A DNA stretch of 17,966 nt, from positions 1 to 17,966 of the forward strand of contig JAUXBQ010000018.1 in the NCBI GenBank assembly GCA_030619365.1, given 5' to 3'. The stretch is from a candidate division FCPU426 bacterium (GTDB lineage Bacteria > Oederibacteriota > JAAXVQ01 > JAUVAV01). Shown here one piece after another: positions 7,811-15,299 of the stretch (its first letter is position 1; each line of letters opens with the position of its first letter). Under the pieces are notes generated by a model, which made no database searches, was not told where the DNA came from, and was given only the letters and a program-made list of their open reading frames with translations. Made by a program: the position numbers and the translations under genes.

Positions 7811-8040
7811 AATGGTGCCAGCCACCAACCCGCCAAAAAAATGTCGTCATTCCGGCGAAAGCCGGAATCCAGAACAATGGTGCCAGGCACCAACCCGCTG
7901 CGCGGGTCGAAAATCGAGAAATTGGAATTCTTAAATGTGCTCCTGGACCCCGGCGTTCGCCGGGGTGACGATGTCATAAGAGAGAACACTGGTGCCAGGC
8001 ACCAACCCGCTGCGCGGGTCGAAAATCGAAAATCGAGAAT
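7811..8040. repeat. Mosaic of direct and palindromic intergenic repeats
   Basis: Two nearly identical 47-base units (7871-7917 and 7983-8029, one mismatch) share TGGTGCCAGGCACC followed by AACCCGCTGCGCGGGTCG, each with two short palindromes (GGTGCCAGGCACC and CCCGCTGCGCGGG). A truncated, diverged copy starts at 7811 (AATGGTGCCAGCCACCAACC). Interleaved are two hairpins of a second family in opposite orientation: ATTCCGGC-GAAA-GCCGGAAT (7849-7868) and ACCCCGGCG-TT-CGCCGGGGT (7947-7966), flanked by GTCGTC and TCCAG-type ends. The repeat period is 112 bases. The unit ends (AAAATCGA) are followed by further GAAAATC/GAGAATT repeats. The stretch from 7604 to 8122 otherwise holds no gene. Confidence 0.8.
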
Positions 8041-8122
8041 TGAGAATTAAAATGGGACTGGTCGAACGGGGCAAAGCAGGATACAATAAAAAACAGGCAG
8101 ACAGTCTGCGGGGAGCGATGGG

Positions 8123-8563
8123 ATGAAGAGCGAACACGCGCGGATATTTTGCTTTGACGAAAATCACGAGGACCTGAAGTCCATGGTTTACCTGCTGAAA
8201 TCCAGCGGCTATCATGTGCTCGGCGCCCAGACCGTGTCCCTGGCTTTGGATATCGTGGGCAAGGAAGATGTCTTGGACCTGGCCCTGGTCAACCTGGTCG
8301 ATCCCACGGAAGTGAAACCCGTCGGCTTGGACGGACCGGACGCGGAGACTGCCTTCGCCGGCATCCACATCGCGAAAAATTTACGGAGCAAGTTCGGGAA
8401 GGTGCCGCTGTTGTTTATCATGGCGGAGGAAAACCTGGATTTGCTGAATCAGGTAAAGGCCTTGGGGAATTGCGAGATCATCATGCATCCGAACGAGCCG
8501 AGCTTTCTTCTGTACACTGTTAAAAACGGCCTGGACGGGGGCTATCTGCTCAGCAGCATGTAA
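8123..8563 (+). CDS. Degenerate receiver-domain (pseudo-receiver) protein
   Basis: A 146-residue single-domain protein whose hydrophobic pattern follows the alternating beta/alpha layout of response-regulator receivers: RIFCFDEN (7-14, with acidic pair Asp12/Glu13), a helix to 30, HVLGAQTVSLAL, then LALVNLVDP (53-61), VPLLFIMAEE (94-103) and CEIIMHPNEPSFLLYTVKNGL (about 117-137). The phosphate-accepting Asp at the end of strand 3 appears to be Asn57, the conserved Thr/Ser after strand 4 is Met/Ala, and the Lys of the usual KP is His122. A roughly 18-residue insertion (61-79) follows strand 3. It therefore should not be phosphorylated in the normal way and may work by protein binding. The ATG follows GGGGAGCG. 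It has no output domain and no kinase neighbour. Family assignment is by pattern only. Confidence 0.7.
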   Translation: MKSEHARIFCFDENHEDLKSMVYLLKSSGYHVLGAQTVSLALDIVGKEDVLDLALVNLVDPTEVKPVGLDGPDAETAFAGIHIAKNLRSKFGKVPLLFIMAEENLDLLNQVKALGNCEIIMHPNEPSFLLYTVKNGLDGGYLLSSM

Positions 8564-8597
8564 CCCCCGCGTCTTTGGGCGGCATTCCTTCCAGCGG

Positions 8598-9863
8598 TCA
8601 TTTGATTATAATAAATTTCCCCACAGGCAGGGTGCGCGTCTCGCCGGAATCCAGATCCAATTGCAGGCGGTAGAAATAAAGCCCCGGAGCGACCTGGCGG
8701 ATGTCCCATTGCATTTGCCCCAGACCGGCCGAGGCGTGACGCTGGCGCAGGACCTGGACTTTTTCGCCGACCACGTTGAATATTTCGTTCACGGCCAGGC
8801 CGCCGGACGGCAAACGATAGTTGAAATACAACCAATCCCCGGTGGCTGGCACCGGATAAACGATTACCTGGGCATCCGGGTCCACAAAGGCTTCGGCGGT
8901 CATGGTCGGCGTGGTCGACCACAGGGGCGTGACGGTTCTGGTGGGCCCGGCCGTGTTGGTCGGGGTTCGGGTCAGGGAATGGCGCGGGGTGTGCGTGTGG
9001 GTCAAAGTGGGTGACACTGTCGGCGTAAACGTGTCGCCCGGCGTGACGGACTGGATGGCCGTGGGCGTGATGGTCCGGCTGGGCGTAACCGTAAACGTGG
9101 GGACAGGATTGGCGCCGGCATTGAAATTTTGTAAAATTTCCGCCGCGCTCAGCGCCCGGCTGTAAATGGCGGCCAAATGAATCTCGCCGAACCAGCGGCG
9201 GTCATCCAGGGAAAGCTCGTTGGCCAGGGCCAATTGAAATGAATTATCCCAATTGGAAAAGTCGCCGGCGCGGCTGTGCGTGGTGACGGACGAACTATCA
9301 ACGTAGATTTGCACGTTGCCGCCAGCGTTGCGCGTGCAGACCACGTGGGTGAGATTGGTTGTGACAACGCCGGGGAAGGTATACAGGGTCGGTGTGCCGT
9401 TCGCGGTAGTGGTCGTGGTCCGCAGAAGGAAACCGTATCGATCCTGCGATTGGCACAGAGTGAAATTGCGGAAAGCGCCGTCCAGGGACATGGTGAGGAT
9501 CCGCGCCGGGCCGTCCTGGGTCAGGTTGGCCGGCCGGACCCAGGCTTCCAGAGTGATTTCATCCGAAATCGTGCAGGCGTTGAATACTTTGGCGGCTGGC
9601 CCGGTCGAGGCGATGACCGTGGTGGTGTTGACCAACATGCCGCCCACGATCCAGGTGGTGGCCGTGGGCGTGTTGTCGATCAGGTCTATGGCAGGCGGGG
9701 CGCCGCTGGTGTCATGCACGTCCACGCCCGATCCTTCTTCCAGTTTGTAGAGGACCACCAGGTCGCTGGTGACGCGGGCGGCGGTTGCGCCCGGGGGAAA
9801 GCACAGTCCCCAGACCGCGCCGGCCGCCAGGCAGGTGATGAGATAAAAGATTCGCTGGCGCAT
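8598..9863 (-). CDS. Secreted LamG-domain protein with Thr/Pro linker and C-terminal sorting-like domain
   Basis: A 421-residue exported protein. Residues 1-29 are a signal peptide (MRQRIFYLITCLAAG..., cleavage near ATA-A). Residues 34-250 form a laminin-G/concanavalin-like fold (LVVLYKLEEGSG, ITLEAWVRP, THVVCTRNAGGNVQIYVD, FGEIHLAAIYSRALSAAEI). A low-complexity linker with repeated TPT/TVTP/THTP follows (about 254-322). Residues 333-421 form a beta-sandwich of the type IX/Por secretion tail type (VIVYPVPATGDWLYFNY, IFNVVGEKVQ, WDIRQVAPGLYFYRL, ending VGKFIIIK). LamG domains bind sugars or proteins; the tail would route the protein to the cell surface through a type IX-like system, fitting the PorV-like gene at 15296. 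The linker's repetitive DNA lies at about 8897-9105. It is divergent from the lipoprotein gene; no strong ribosome binding site is seen. Confidence 0.85.
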   Translation of the reverse strand: MRQRIFYLITCLAAGAVWGLCFPPGATAARVTSDLVVLYKLEEGSGVDVHDTSGAPPAIDLIDNTPTATTWIVGGMLVNTTTVIASTGPAAKVFNACTISDEITLEAWVRPANLTQDGPARILTMSLDGAFRNFTLCQSQDRYGFLLRTTTTTANGTPTLYTFPGVVTTNLTHVVCTRNAGGNVQIYVDSSSVTTHSRAGDFSNWDNSFQLALANELSLDDRRWFGEIHLAAIYSRALSAAEILQNFNAGANPVPTFTVTPSRTITPTAIQSVTPGDTFTPTVSPTLTHTHTPRHSLTRTPTNTAGPTRTVTPLWSTTPTMTAEAFVDPDAQVIVYPVPATGDWLYFNYRLPSGGLAVNEIFNVVGEKVQVLRQRHASAGLGQMQWDIRQVAPGLYFYRLQLDLDSGETRTLPVGKFIIIK

Positions 9864-9943
9864 GAACCGAGTATACCGTAACCAAGAATGGAAAAGAAAA
9901 AGGATCGGGCGGTTTTCGGCCGGGGTTTTTCCGCAATTGGCGC

Positions 9944-9972
9944 TTGGGAACCGCCCGGTTTTGGTGTACGAT
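9944..9972 (+). promoter_or_regulatory. Candidate promoter with spanning inverted repeat
   Basis: TTGGGA (9944-9949) and TACGAT (9967-9972) are 17 bases apart upstream of the lipoprotein gene. A perfect 9-base inverted repeat, CGGGCGGTT (9906-9914) and AACCGCCCG (9949-9957), has its right arm between the two boxes. It may be an operator or a chance GC-rich stem. Both boxes match the consensus only partly. Confidence 0.3.
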
Positions 9973-10019
9973 TATTTTTAGTTTGCGCTGGCTCATTTCA
10001 CGGAAAAGAGAAAAAGACC

Positions 10020-10841
10020 ATGATCCCGTTCCGTTGGTTCCTGCCCGCCGTTCTTCTGGCCCTGGCGCTGTCCGCCGGGTGCGCGCATTTACAGTCGCTC
10101 ATCAAGCCGCCGCGGGTGCGTGTGGTGTCCGTGACGCCCACGGGCCTGACGCCCGAGGCGGTCAGCTTTGTGGCCAAACTGTCCGTGACCAACCAGATAC
10201 CCATCCGTTTGCCGCTCCAGCGCCTGGATTTCACGGTCGGGGTCAACGGCCGCCGCGCCCTGGAAGGCTCCCTGGACATGGTGCCGGCCGTGGCAGGCAG
10301 CGCCGCGCAACTGGTGGAGGTGCCGTTTCAATTGGCGTACGCGGACCTCCTGGCCCTGGTGAAAACCGCCGCCAGCCGGGACACTTTGCAGCTTGGGTTT
10401 AAGGGCCGGGTGTTTATCGGCGGGGAATTCACCCTGCCGTCCGTGCCTTTCAGCTTCAGCCTGGATTTGCCCGTGCCGCGCCTGCCAACCGTTTCCTGGG
10501 CCGGGGTTAAGCTATTGGCCAGGGAAAAACGCGTCACCCTGGGATTGAAAATCAAGAATCCCAACACCTTTCCCCTGGATTTGCAAACCTTGTCCGTGGA
10601 GGCGAAACTCAGCGGGGTGAAGTATTCCTTACTCGGCCTGAGTGAGCCCAGGCGCATCGCGGCCAAAGGCTCGGAAGTGATCCATCTGCAACTCGGGGAC
10701 TCGCTCCAGAAGACCGCCGCGGTTTTTACGCGCCTGCTCACTGGCCAAAAACTGGATTTTCAGGTAAGCGGGCTGCTGGAAAGCGATACGGCTTTCGGCC
10801 GGTTGAAGATGCCCATCCACAGCCAAGGGAAATCCCGGTAG
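10020..10841 (+). CDS. Lipoprotein with two LEA2/WHy-like domains
   Basis: A 273-residue lipoprotein. The signal peptide ends in a clear lipobox, LSAGC, with Cys21 as the lipidated residue. The rest reads as two similar beta-sandwich domains: 32-147 (VRVVSVTPTGLTPEAVSFVA, LSVTNQIPIRLPLQRLDF, VNGRRALEGSL) and 158-267 (GVKLLAREKRVTLGLKIKN, NPNTFPLDLQTLSVEAKLSG). The N-P-N/T-x-I-P-(F/L)-x-L pattern is that of LEA type 2 (LEA14/WHy) proteins, which in bacteria are envelope lipoproteins of uncertain, sometimes stress-linked, function. I chose the ATG at 10020 rather than upstream in-frame starts because the lipoprotein signal begins there. The J-domain membrane gene follows after 10 bases, so the two are probably cotranscribed. 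Confidence 0.85.
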   Translation: MIPFRWFLPAVLLALALSAGCAHLQSLIKPPRVRVVSVTPTGLTPEAVSFVAKLSVTNQIPIRLPLQRLDFTVGVNGRRALEGSLDMVPAVAGSAAQLVEVPFQLAYADLLALVKTAASRDTLQLGFKGRVFIGGEFTLPSVPFSFSLDLPVPRLPTVSWAGVKLLAREKRVTLGLKIKNPNTFPLDLQTLSVEAKLSGVKYSLLGLSEPRRIAAKGSEVIHLQLGDSLQKTAAVFTRLLTGQKLDFQVSGLLESDTAFGRLKMPIHSQGKSR

Positions 10842-10851
10842 AGCGGCCGCT

Positions 10852-11295
10852 ATGGGAAAATTGAAAAACTATCTCTGGCTGATTGTGGTGGTTATCTATC
10901 TGATTATGCCCTGGGATCTTTTTCCGGGCCTGTTGGATGACATGGTGGTGCTGGGCGCGTATCTGCTGTACCTGCTTCGCTACCTGCAGAAGCTCAAGCA
11001 GGGTCGGAACGCGTTTCGGGGTTCTCGTGAGGAGACCCGCTCCCAAGGGCCGAAAGCGTCACGGCCCCTGGAACGGGATGAGCCGCCCACCCTGTCCGAG
11101 GCCTATGCCATATTGGGGCTTTCCGGCCGGGCGACGGCCGAAGAGGTGCGCAAAGCCTACCGCGCGCGCATCGCGGGAAACCACCCGGACAAGGTGAACC
11201 ATCTCAGCCCGGAGCTGCGGGAGCACGCGGGTCAGCTGACCTTGCGCATCAATCAGGCGTATCTGATCATCAAGCAGGTGGGCAAAAAAGGGTGA
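10852..11295 (+). CDS. Membrane J-domain protein with DUF1232-like N-terminus
   Basis: A 147-residue protein. Residues 7-45 are hydrophobic and contain YLIMPWDLFPGLLDDMVVLG (16-35), resembling the short DUF1232/YkvA motif (P-x-D-x-IPD-x-x-x-x-x-G-x-x-DD). A charged linker (46-78) leads to a C-terminal J domain (82-145), with LSEAYAILGLSGRATAEEVR, KAYRARIAGNHPDKV and the intact HPD triad at 111-113. J domains stimulate the ATPase of Hsp70 (DnaK) chaperones, so this protein would recruit DnaK to the membrane. The combination of the two domains is known among bacterial hypothetical proteins, but the client is unknown. It lies 10 bases after the LEA2 lipoprotein and shares its direction. Confidence 0.85.
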   Translation: MGKLKNYLWLIVVVIYLIMPWDLFPGLLDDMVVLGAYLLYLLRYLQKLKQGRNAFRGSREETRSQGPKASRPLERDEPPTLSEAYAILGLSGRATAEEVRKAYRARIAGNHPDKVNHLSPELREHAGQLTLRINQAYLIIKQVGKKG

Positions 11296-11326
11296 GCGAA
11301 AGGGTTTTCCCGGCTCGTCCTGTTGG

Positions 11327-11494
11327 TCAGCCCCAGAAGACCATCCAGATTAGCACAATAAAACTCAAAACAATAATGGTTCCGAAAATGGCTGTATCGG
11401 AAATCTCAAAGCGGGGTTGTTTAGGCTGTTCCTGTACCAGGTCCATTTTGGATTCCACCTCGATTTCTTTATTCTTGGTTTCAATGACGACCAT
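11327..11494 (-). CDS. Small single-pass membrane protein
   Basis: A 55-residue protein with a charged, acidic N-terminal half (MVVIETKNKEIEVESK) and one C-terminal membrane segment (about 33-54, IFGTIIVLSFIVLIWMVFWG). I chose the internal ATG at 11494 because GGGGAGAAG lies at the right distance upstream. It has no recognisable family. Its lack of homology clues, together with its short length, keeps confidence moderate. It converges on the J-domain gene with a 31-base gap. Confidence 0.55.
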   Translation of the reverse strand: MVVIETKNKEIEVESKMDLVQEQPKQPRFEISDTAIFGTIIVLSFIVLIWMVFWG

Positions 11495-11603
11495 CGTCTT
11501 CTCCCCAGCGCGATTGTCTTGTCTTGACGCCACTTAGACCCGGAAGCCCGGTGGCTGGTTCCCGGAAAGGTGCATTAATCCGAGGAATCCGCTGGCCAGC
11601 CGG

Positions 11604-11637
11604 ATGAATGCCCTCTATTAATGAATGCCTTCTATTA
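11604..11637. repeat. Tandem 17-base repeat
   Basis: ATGAATGCCCTCTATTA (11604-11620) is immediately followed by ATGAATGCCTTCTATTA (11621-11637), differing at one base. It lies in the gene-free stretch 11495-11760, which also has a GC-rich stem (GGCCGGAGGCCGG). I see no other function. Confidence 0.6.
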
Positions 11638-11760
11638 AGGAACACCGCGGCCGGAGGCCGGTTTCAGGCGGAAGTGTTGTGAAGGTGAAAAAGACGGGGC
11701 AGGAAGGGTGCCTGCTGGCCGAGCCTGCTTATAATCGTCCGGGCTAGACCGGCTTTGGAG

Positions 11761-12540
11761 TTACAAGGTCGGCAGCTCGGGCTCGGGTTTTTTCCATTCG
11801 TAGAAATCCACCAAACGGTAAATGGTTTTATGCTTCTGCGCGGTGAACCCGTGGAGTTGCAGCAGCTGCCGGGTTTTCGCGTCATACCAGAAATAATATT
11901 TATGCGGCCAGAACCCGGCCAACCCCCGGTCGTAAATCGCCAAGGCATACACCTCGGTCTCCACCGCTTCCTCCTGGAAAGACAAGGGCTCACTACGGAC
12001 ATGCTTGAAGGACATTTCCACCGGTCCGACCAGGCGGGTGATGAGCATGCGCAGGAAAGGATCGTCCACGTAACTGAGGTCGCATTGCACCAGTTTGAAT
12101 TTGATTTTCTTGCCGGGCTCGGGGTAAAAAATGGAAAAAAGATAAAACAGGGCGCCGTTGTTGTCGAAAATGTCGCCCTCGATAGGGTACGAGGCGTTTA
12201 CGTCGCCTTTAATCCGCAGACGGTTGTTCTGGTAATCATAAACGGACTGGGCGGTTTGCCTGTGGTCGGGATCGTAGTATGACGTGCCCAGCGGACGGCG
12301 GGGATTTTCAAAAACAGACACGTCCTTGCCCCCGTATTCGTTGGAAAAGGTCACGAGCGTGGTGCGCGGAAGGGATTCGATGACCAGGTTGATTTGCTGA
12401 TGTTGGCCCTCGATTTCCAGATCAAAAATGTGGGTTTGCATATTTGACCCGCGGAGGGATAACGGCAGGGCCAGGAGCAGGACGGCTGCCAACCCTACCC
12501 GGTGCGGATGCGAAACGCTAGCTAAAAACATGAAATTCAC
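11761..12540 (-). CDS. Exported protein of unknown function, possibly DUF3108-like
   Basis: A 259-residue protein with a signal peptide (hydrophobic GLAAVLLLALPLSLRG, about 16-31). The mature part is beta-rich (FDLEIEGQHQQINLVIES, RTTLVTFSNEYGGKDVSVF, KIKFKLVQCDLSYVDDP, VYALAIYDRGLAGFWPHKYY, FWYDAKTRQLLQLHGF) and ends EPELPTL. The last third has the pattern (conversion of a measured property followed by 'W-YD-x-TRQLLQL') seen in DUF3108-like periplasmic proteins, but this resemblance is weak. Two starts are possible: GTG at 12540, only two bases after AGGAG, or ATG at 12531, 11 bases after it; I keep the longer frame. A perfect TATAAT on the minus strand (12578-12573) may be part of its own promoter. 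The small barrel gene lies upstream, 86 bases away. Confidence 0.7.
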   Translation of the reverse strand: MNFMFLASVSHPHRVGLAAVLLLALPLSLRGSNMQTHIFDLEIEGQHQQINLVIESLPRTTLVTFSNEYGGKDVSVFENPRRPLGTSYYDPDHRQTAQSVYDYQNNRLRIKGDVNASYPIEGDIFDNNGALFYLFSIFYPEPGKKIKFKLVQCDLSYVDDPFLRMLITRLVGPVEMSFKHVRSEPLSFQEEAVETEVYALAIYDRGLAGFWPHKYYFWYDAKTRQLLQLHGFTAQKHKTIYRLVDFYEWKKPEPELPTL

Positions 12541-12626
12541 TGCTCCTGTCGGCGTTGAAAATCCTTAGGCGTATTATAAATCCCCGGACGCAAAACCTGC
12601 ATCTGAAATTATCGGCCAGAGGACAC

Positions 12627-13382
12627 TTAAAAGTAAAACCGAAAGGTGTAGCGGAGGAATAAGCCGCTGTAGTCCAGGGTGAAGTTGGATCCATCCGCGT
12701 TTTGCAGGGTGACCGTGCGGTCGTTAAGCCGGGCCTTGATTTCATCGAAACGGGCCAGGCGGTAGCCGCCTTCCAGGCCCAGAGAAAACCACTCCCAGAT
12801 CATCAGATCCACGCCGCCGACGAATTTAAATCCCAGCGTGGAACCGGAGTAGGGGACAATCGCCGTGCTGTACACCGTGCCGGTCAAAGTTCCGCGGGAT
12901 TCCAGCCGCTCGCCGGCATCGGCCAGGGAGAGCGAGGACACGCCGAGCCCGGCGGAGAGCAGCACCAGGCTGCTCGCGTGCCACGCGGCCTTGGCCATGG
13001 CGCTGATCTCGACGGCCGGCAGGCTGATTTTATAATAATCGTCCTGGGGAGGGTAGAACGCGCCGTCTCCGACCTTGGCCGAGGTATCAGTGACCAGGTA
13101 GGAAAAATCCACGCCCAGGAGCAGGTAGTCCGTGGCGCCGTAAAACACGCTACTGCCCAGGTCCAGGCCCCAGGACATGCGCGAGAGCCCCTGCGCGGGC
13201 GTGACAGTCATGAACCCGGACTGGTTGTCGTCAATCAGGCGGTTGATATCGTGCATGGCGAAGAATCCGATGCCAGGATTGAGGGAGACGATGAGCTTGC
13301 CGCCCGGGGAGACAGCGTGGCCCCAGGCGGGAATTGCCAGGACCAGTAGTAAAGACCAGATTCCGTGGATTGTGCTTCTCAC
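12627..13382 (-). CDS. Small outer-membrane beta-barrel protein
   Basis: A 251-residue exported protein with a signal peptide (IWSLLLVLAIPAWGHA, about 8-23). The mature chain is a series of amphipathic beta strands (GKLIVSLNPGIGFFAMHD, MSWGLDLGSSVFYG, YLLLGVDFSYLVTD, VLLSAGLGVSSLSLAD, FKFVGGVDLMIWEWFSLGLEGGYRL in overlapping parts) and ends LFLRYTFRFYF with a terminal Phe, like OmpA/OmpW-size barrels of eight strands. I chose the GTG at 13382 because GGAGG (13393-13389) sits six bases upstream; a longer TTG start at 13421 has no such site. No specific family is recognised. The unknown exported protein follows after 86 bases on the same strand and may be cotranscribed. Confidence 0.78.
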   Translation of the reverse strand: MRSTIHGIWSLLLVLAIPAWGHAVSPGGKLIVSLNPGIGFFAMHDINRLIDDNQSGFMTVTPAQGLSRMSWGLDLGSSVFYGATDYLLLGVDFSYLVTDTSAKVGDGAFYPPQDDYYKISLPAVEISAMAKAAWHASSLVLLSAGLGVSSLSLADAGERLESRGTLTGTVYSTAIVPYSGSTLGFKFVGGVDLMIWEWFSLGLEGGYRLARFDEIKARLNDRTVTLQNADGSNFTLDYSGLFLRYTFRFYF

Positions 13383-13423
13383 ACCCGGCCTCCGAAAACC
13401 ACCTGCGTGGCTGTTCTGCAATA

Positions 13424-13453
13424 GTACTAGTATAGGTAGCTAGCGGATGTCAA
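13424..13453 (-). promoter_or_regulatory. Candidate promoter for the small barrel gene
   Basis: On the minus strand a perfect TTGACA (13453-13448) is followed after 18 bases by TAGTAC (13429-13424), a weak -10 match. It would place the start of transcription some 35 bases before the GTG. A better -10, TATACT, overlaps but is only 13 bases away from the -35. Confidence 0.3.
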
Positions 13454-13526
13454 TGGAAATATCTAAAAGGCCAGTTGTATTGAAAATCACTCTCGGAAGA
13501 GAATATCGGGAATAATATATTTATTC

Positions 13527-13555
13527 TTGTTATTTTAAGTCGATAATTATATGAT
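13527..13555 (+). promoter_or_regulatory. Sigma70-like promoter for the secreted cargo/PorV operon
   Basis: TTGTTA (13527-13532) and TATGAT (13550-13555) are separated by 17 bases in an AT-rich stretch. The transcript would start near 13562, giving a leader of about 35 bases before the TTG start preferred for the next gene. Confidence 0.45.
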
Positions 13556-13595
13556 AGTAATCTAGAAATTGATCATGTCCAACGGGGTGATTGAA

Positions 13596-15299
13596 TTGAA
13601 ACAATTAACTAAAGCGATATTATTGTTATTACTATTGGGGATTCATTCCAAAGCGCTGGCTGTGGACTACTTCGATGTTTATATTGACAATCCGGTCCAG
13701 GCTGGCGCCTACTTCGCCGTGACTATTTACGCCATGAATGCAGATACCTCGCCCGATGGCAGTTATACGGGCACTGTTTCTTTTGAAGTCTCCCCCCAGG
13801 CAGGCACGATATCCCCTGCCGCCTCTAGCAATTTTGTGGGAGGGGCTTGGTCTACCAATCTCATGCGGATCATGGCGGCTGATGACAACACAGTTTTCAC
13901 CTGCCGGGACATGGGCGGCACTACGGCCACGGGCACGGCCACCACTGACGTAAATCCCGGTACCGGGAACGGACTGATTTTAGTATTACCTGGTCAGAAC
14001 CACACCCCGGGCACCTACCCTGGTGTAAGCCCCAGCCCTGTTAATTTAATAGAAGGCACTTTCCACCCCTTGACCGTGTATGTGGTCGATTCCCTTTGGA
14101 ATTGGGACGATACCTTTTCAGGGACCACGGTGACCGTGAGTGCTATTGGCACGTCAATTCTGCCGAACGCGGAAGTGTATACCGAAAACGGGCGGGCGAA
14201 TTTTTCGATTAGTTTCAGTCAAGCCGGTTTTTTAACCGTCACCGGCACCACTTATCCGCCCTCGTCTTTTTCCAACACCACCCAGGCTTGGGTCACCGAC
14301 GCGGAGTTTGCCTGGAGCCATATACTGGCGCCGAGTCAGGTGACCGCCGGCGTGCCCTTTACCCTGGGCCTCAATGTTTCGACCTCCCCGGCGGATCCTA
14401 ATCTTATTCTAACCAGCTTCGATGGCCCCTTCCGTTTAAATAGATTTATTTGGGGTACTTCAAATCCCGCGACGGGCAATTGGGGGGGGGGAACGGATTT
14501 ACCCGTTGTTTCGGGACAATTTTCCGCTAGTAATTTCACGTATGACCGGGCGGAGGAAATCTATTTTGGAGCTGACAATTTATCCGGAGGTTCTGTGGTG
14601 GTAACCGGCATCAATTCCACTCAAGTAGTGGTTTTGCCCAACACCCCGCAAAGTATTCAAGCCTCCGCCTCGCCCGCCAACATCCAGGCGGGAGAAGCCG
14701 CAACGATCAACGCCACGATTTTAGACCTTTACGGCAATGCCACCAGAAGCAGCCTGCATCCGTTTGACGTTCACTTCGAAATGACGACCCCGAACGGAAG
14801 TTTGGACGTCACCCAGACGGCCACGGACGACACCGGGCAGACTTCGGTTCGATTCACCGCGGGCAATGAAAATGAACAGGCGCAAATCCTGATTTCAGTC
14901 CGGAACACGCTTACGTATGCGTTGTACGCTCAGCAGACGGTCACGGTGAACGTATCGGTGGCAAGAGCTGAAGTCGGTGCAATTCTCAACTTTCCCAATC
15001 CATTTAATCCCACCACAGGTCAGACCACCTCGGTTAATTTTTATATGGAGGAAAGCAGCGATATTGAGCTGCGAATATACGATTCGTTTGGGCGCTTGGT
15101 TATTTCCGAGGATTTTAAAAGAGGAGAAACCGGACCGGTTGCTCAAAATGCTACCCGGGCCGGGGGTGCTTACTGGGAATGGGATGGTAAAAACGGTGAA
15201 GGTCGTACCGTTTCCAACGGTATTTATTTGCTCGTCATAACCGCGAAAGGCAGCAATGAAATCCAAGAGTTCAAACGACGCGTGGGGGTGTTGAAATGA
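13596..15299 (+). CDS. Secreted adhesin-like protein with type IX-type C-terminal FlgD-like domain
   Basis: A 567-residue exported protein. A short signal peptide (KQLTKAILLLLLLG, ending SKALA) is followed by several Ig-like/beta-sandwich domains rich in Thr, Ser, Asn and Gly (about 25-455), one with the invasin/Big-1-like wording ITVSA...DLYGN and DDTGQTSVRFTAG. The last 103 residues (465-567) are a FlgD-like sorting domain: NFPNPFNPTTG, SSDIELRIYDSFGRLV, YWEWDGKNGEGRTVSNGIYL, RRVGVLK. Such tails direct proteins through type IX secretion. I prefer the TTG at 13596 because GGGGTGA ends five bases upstream, the same layout as the next gene; ATG at 13575 lacks a ribosome binding site. A run of ten G (14482-14491) encodes WGGG and could slip. 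The gene overlaps the PorV-like gene as ATGA. Codon use is more AT-rich than its neighbours. Confidence 0.85.
   Translation: MKQLTKAILLLLLLGIHSKALAVDYFDVYIDNPVQAGAYFAVTIYAMNADTSPDGSYTGTVSFEVSPQAGTISPAASSNFVGGAWSTNLMRIMAADDNTVFTCRDMGGTTATGTATTDVNPGTGNGLILVLPGQNHTPGTYPGVSPSPVNLIEGTFHPLTVYVVDSLWNWDDTFSGTTVTVSAIGTSILPNAEVYTENGRANFSISFSQAGFLTVTGTTYPPSSFSNTTQAWVTDAEFAWSHILAPSQVTAGVPFTLGLNVSTSPADPNLILTSFDGPFRLNRFIWGTSNPATGNWGGGTDLPVVSGQFSASNFTYDRAEEIYFGADNLSGGSVVVTGINSTQVVVLPNTPQSIQASASPANIQAGEAATINATILDLYGNATRSSLHPFDVHFEMTTPNGSLDVTQTATDDTGQTSVRFTAGNENEQAQILISVRNTLTYALYAQQTVTVNVSVARAEVGAILNFPNPFNPTTGQTTSVNFYMEESSDIELRIYDSFGRLVISEDFKRGETGPVAQNATRAGGAYWEWDGKNGEGRTVSNGIYLLVITAKGSNEIQEFKRRVGVLK

Noticed and set aside
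7811..8040. CRISPR-like array because of regularly spaced direct repeats
   Set aside because: Only two full copies with a spacer that itself contains another repeat family, no cas genes, and units built from palindromes typical of REP-like elements.
9276..9881. Forward frame of 201 codons opposite the LamG gene
   Set aside because: Antisense shadow with no domain; the minus-strand product has signal peptide, LamG and sorting domain.
11534..11760. tRNA or small RNA suggested by GC-rich stems and GGTTCCCGG
   Set aside because: No cloverleaf, anticodon arm or CCA-type end can be drawn; only short stems and a tandem repeat are present.
12702..13349. Forward frame of 215 codons opposite the small barrel gene
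   Set aside because: Gln/Gly/His-rich shadow; the minus-strand barrel has signal peptide, ribosome binding site and terminal Phe.
13422..13595. Cyclic di-GMP riboswitch suggested by GGTAGCTAGCGG-like wording
   Set aside because: The paired helices and conserved core of the GEMM class could not be assembled from the surrounding sequence.
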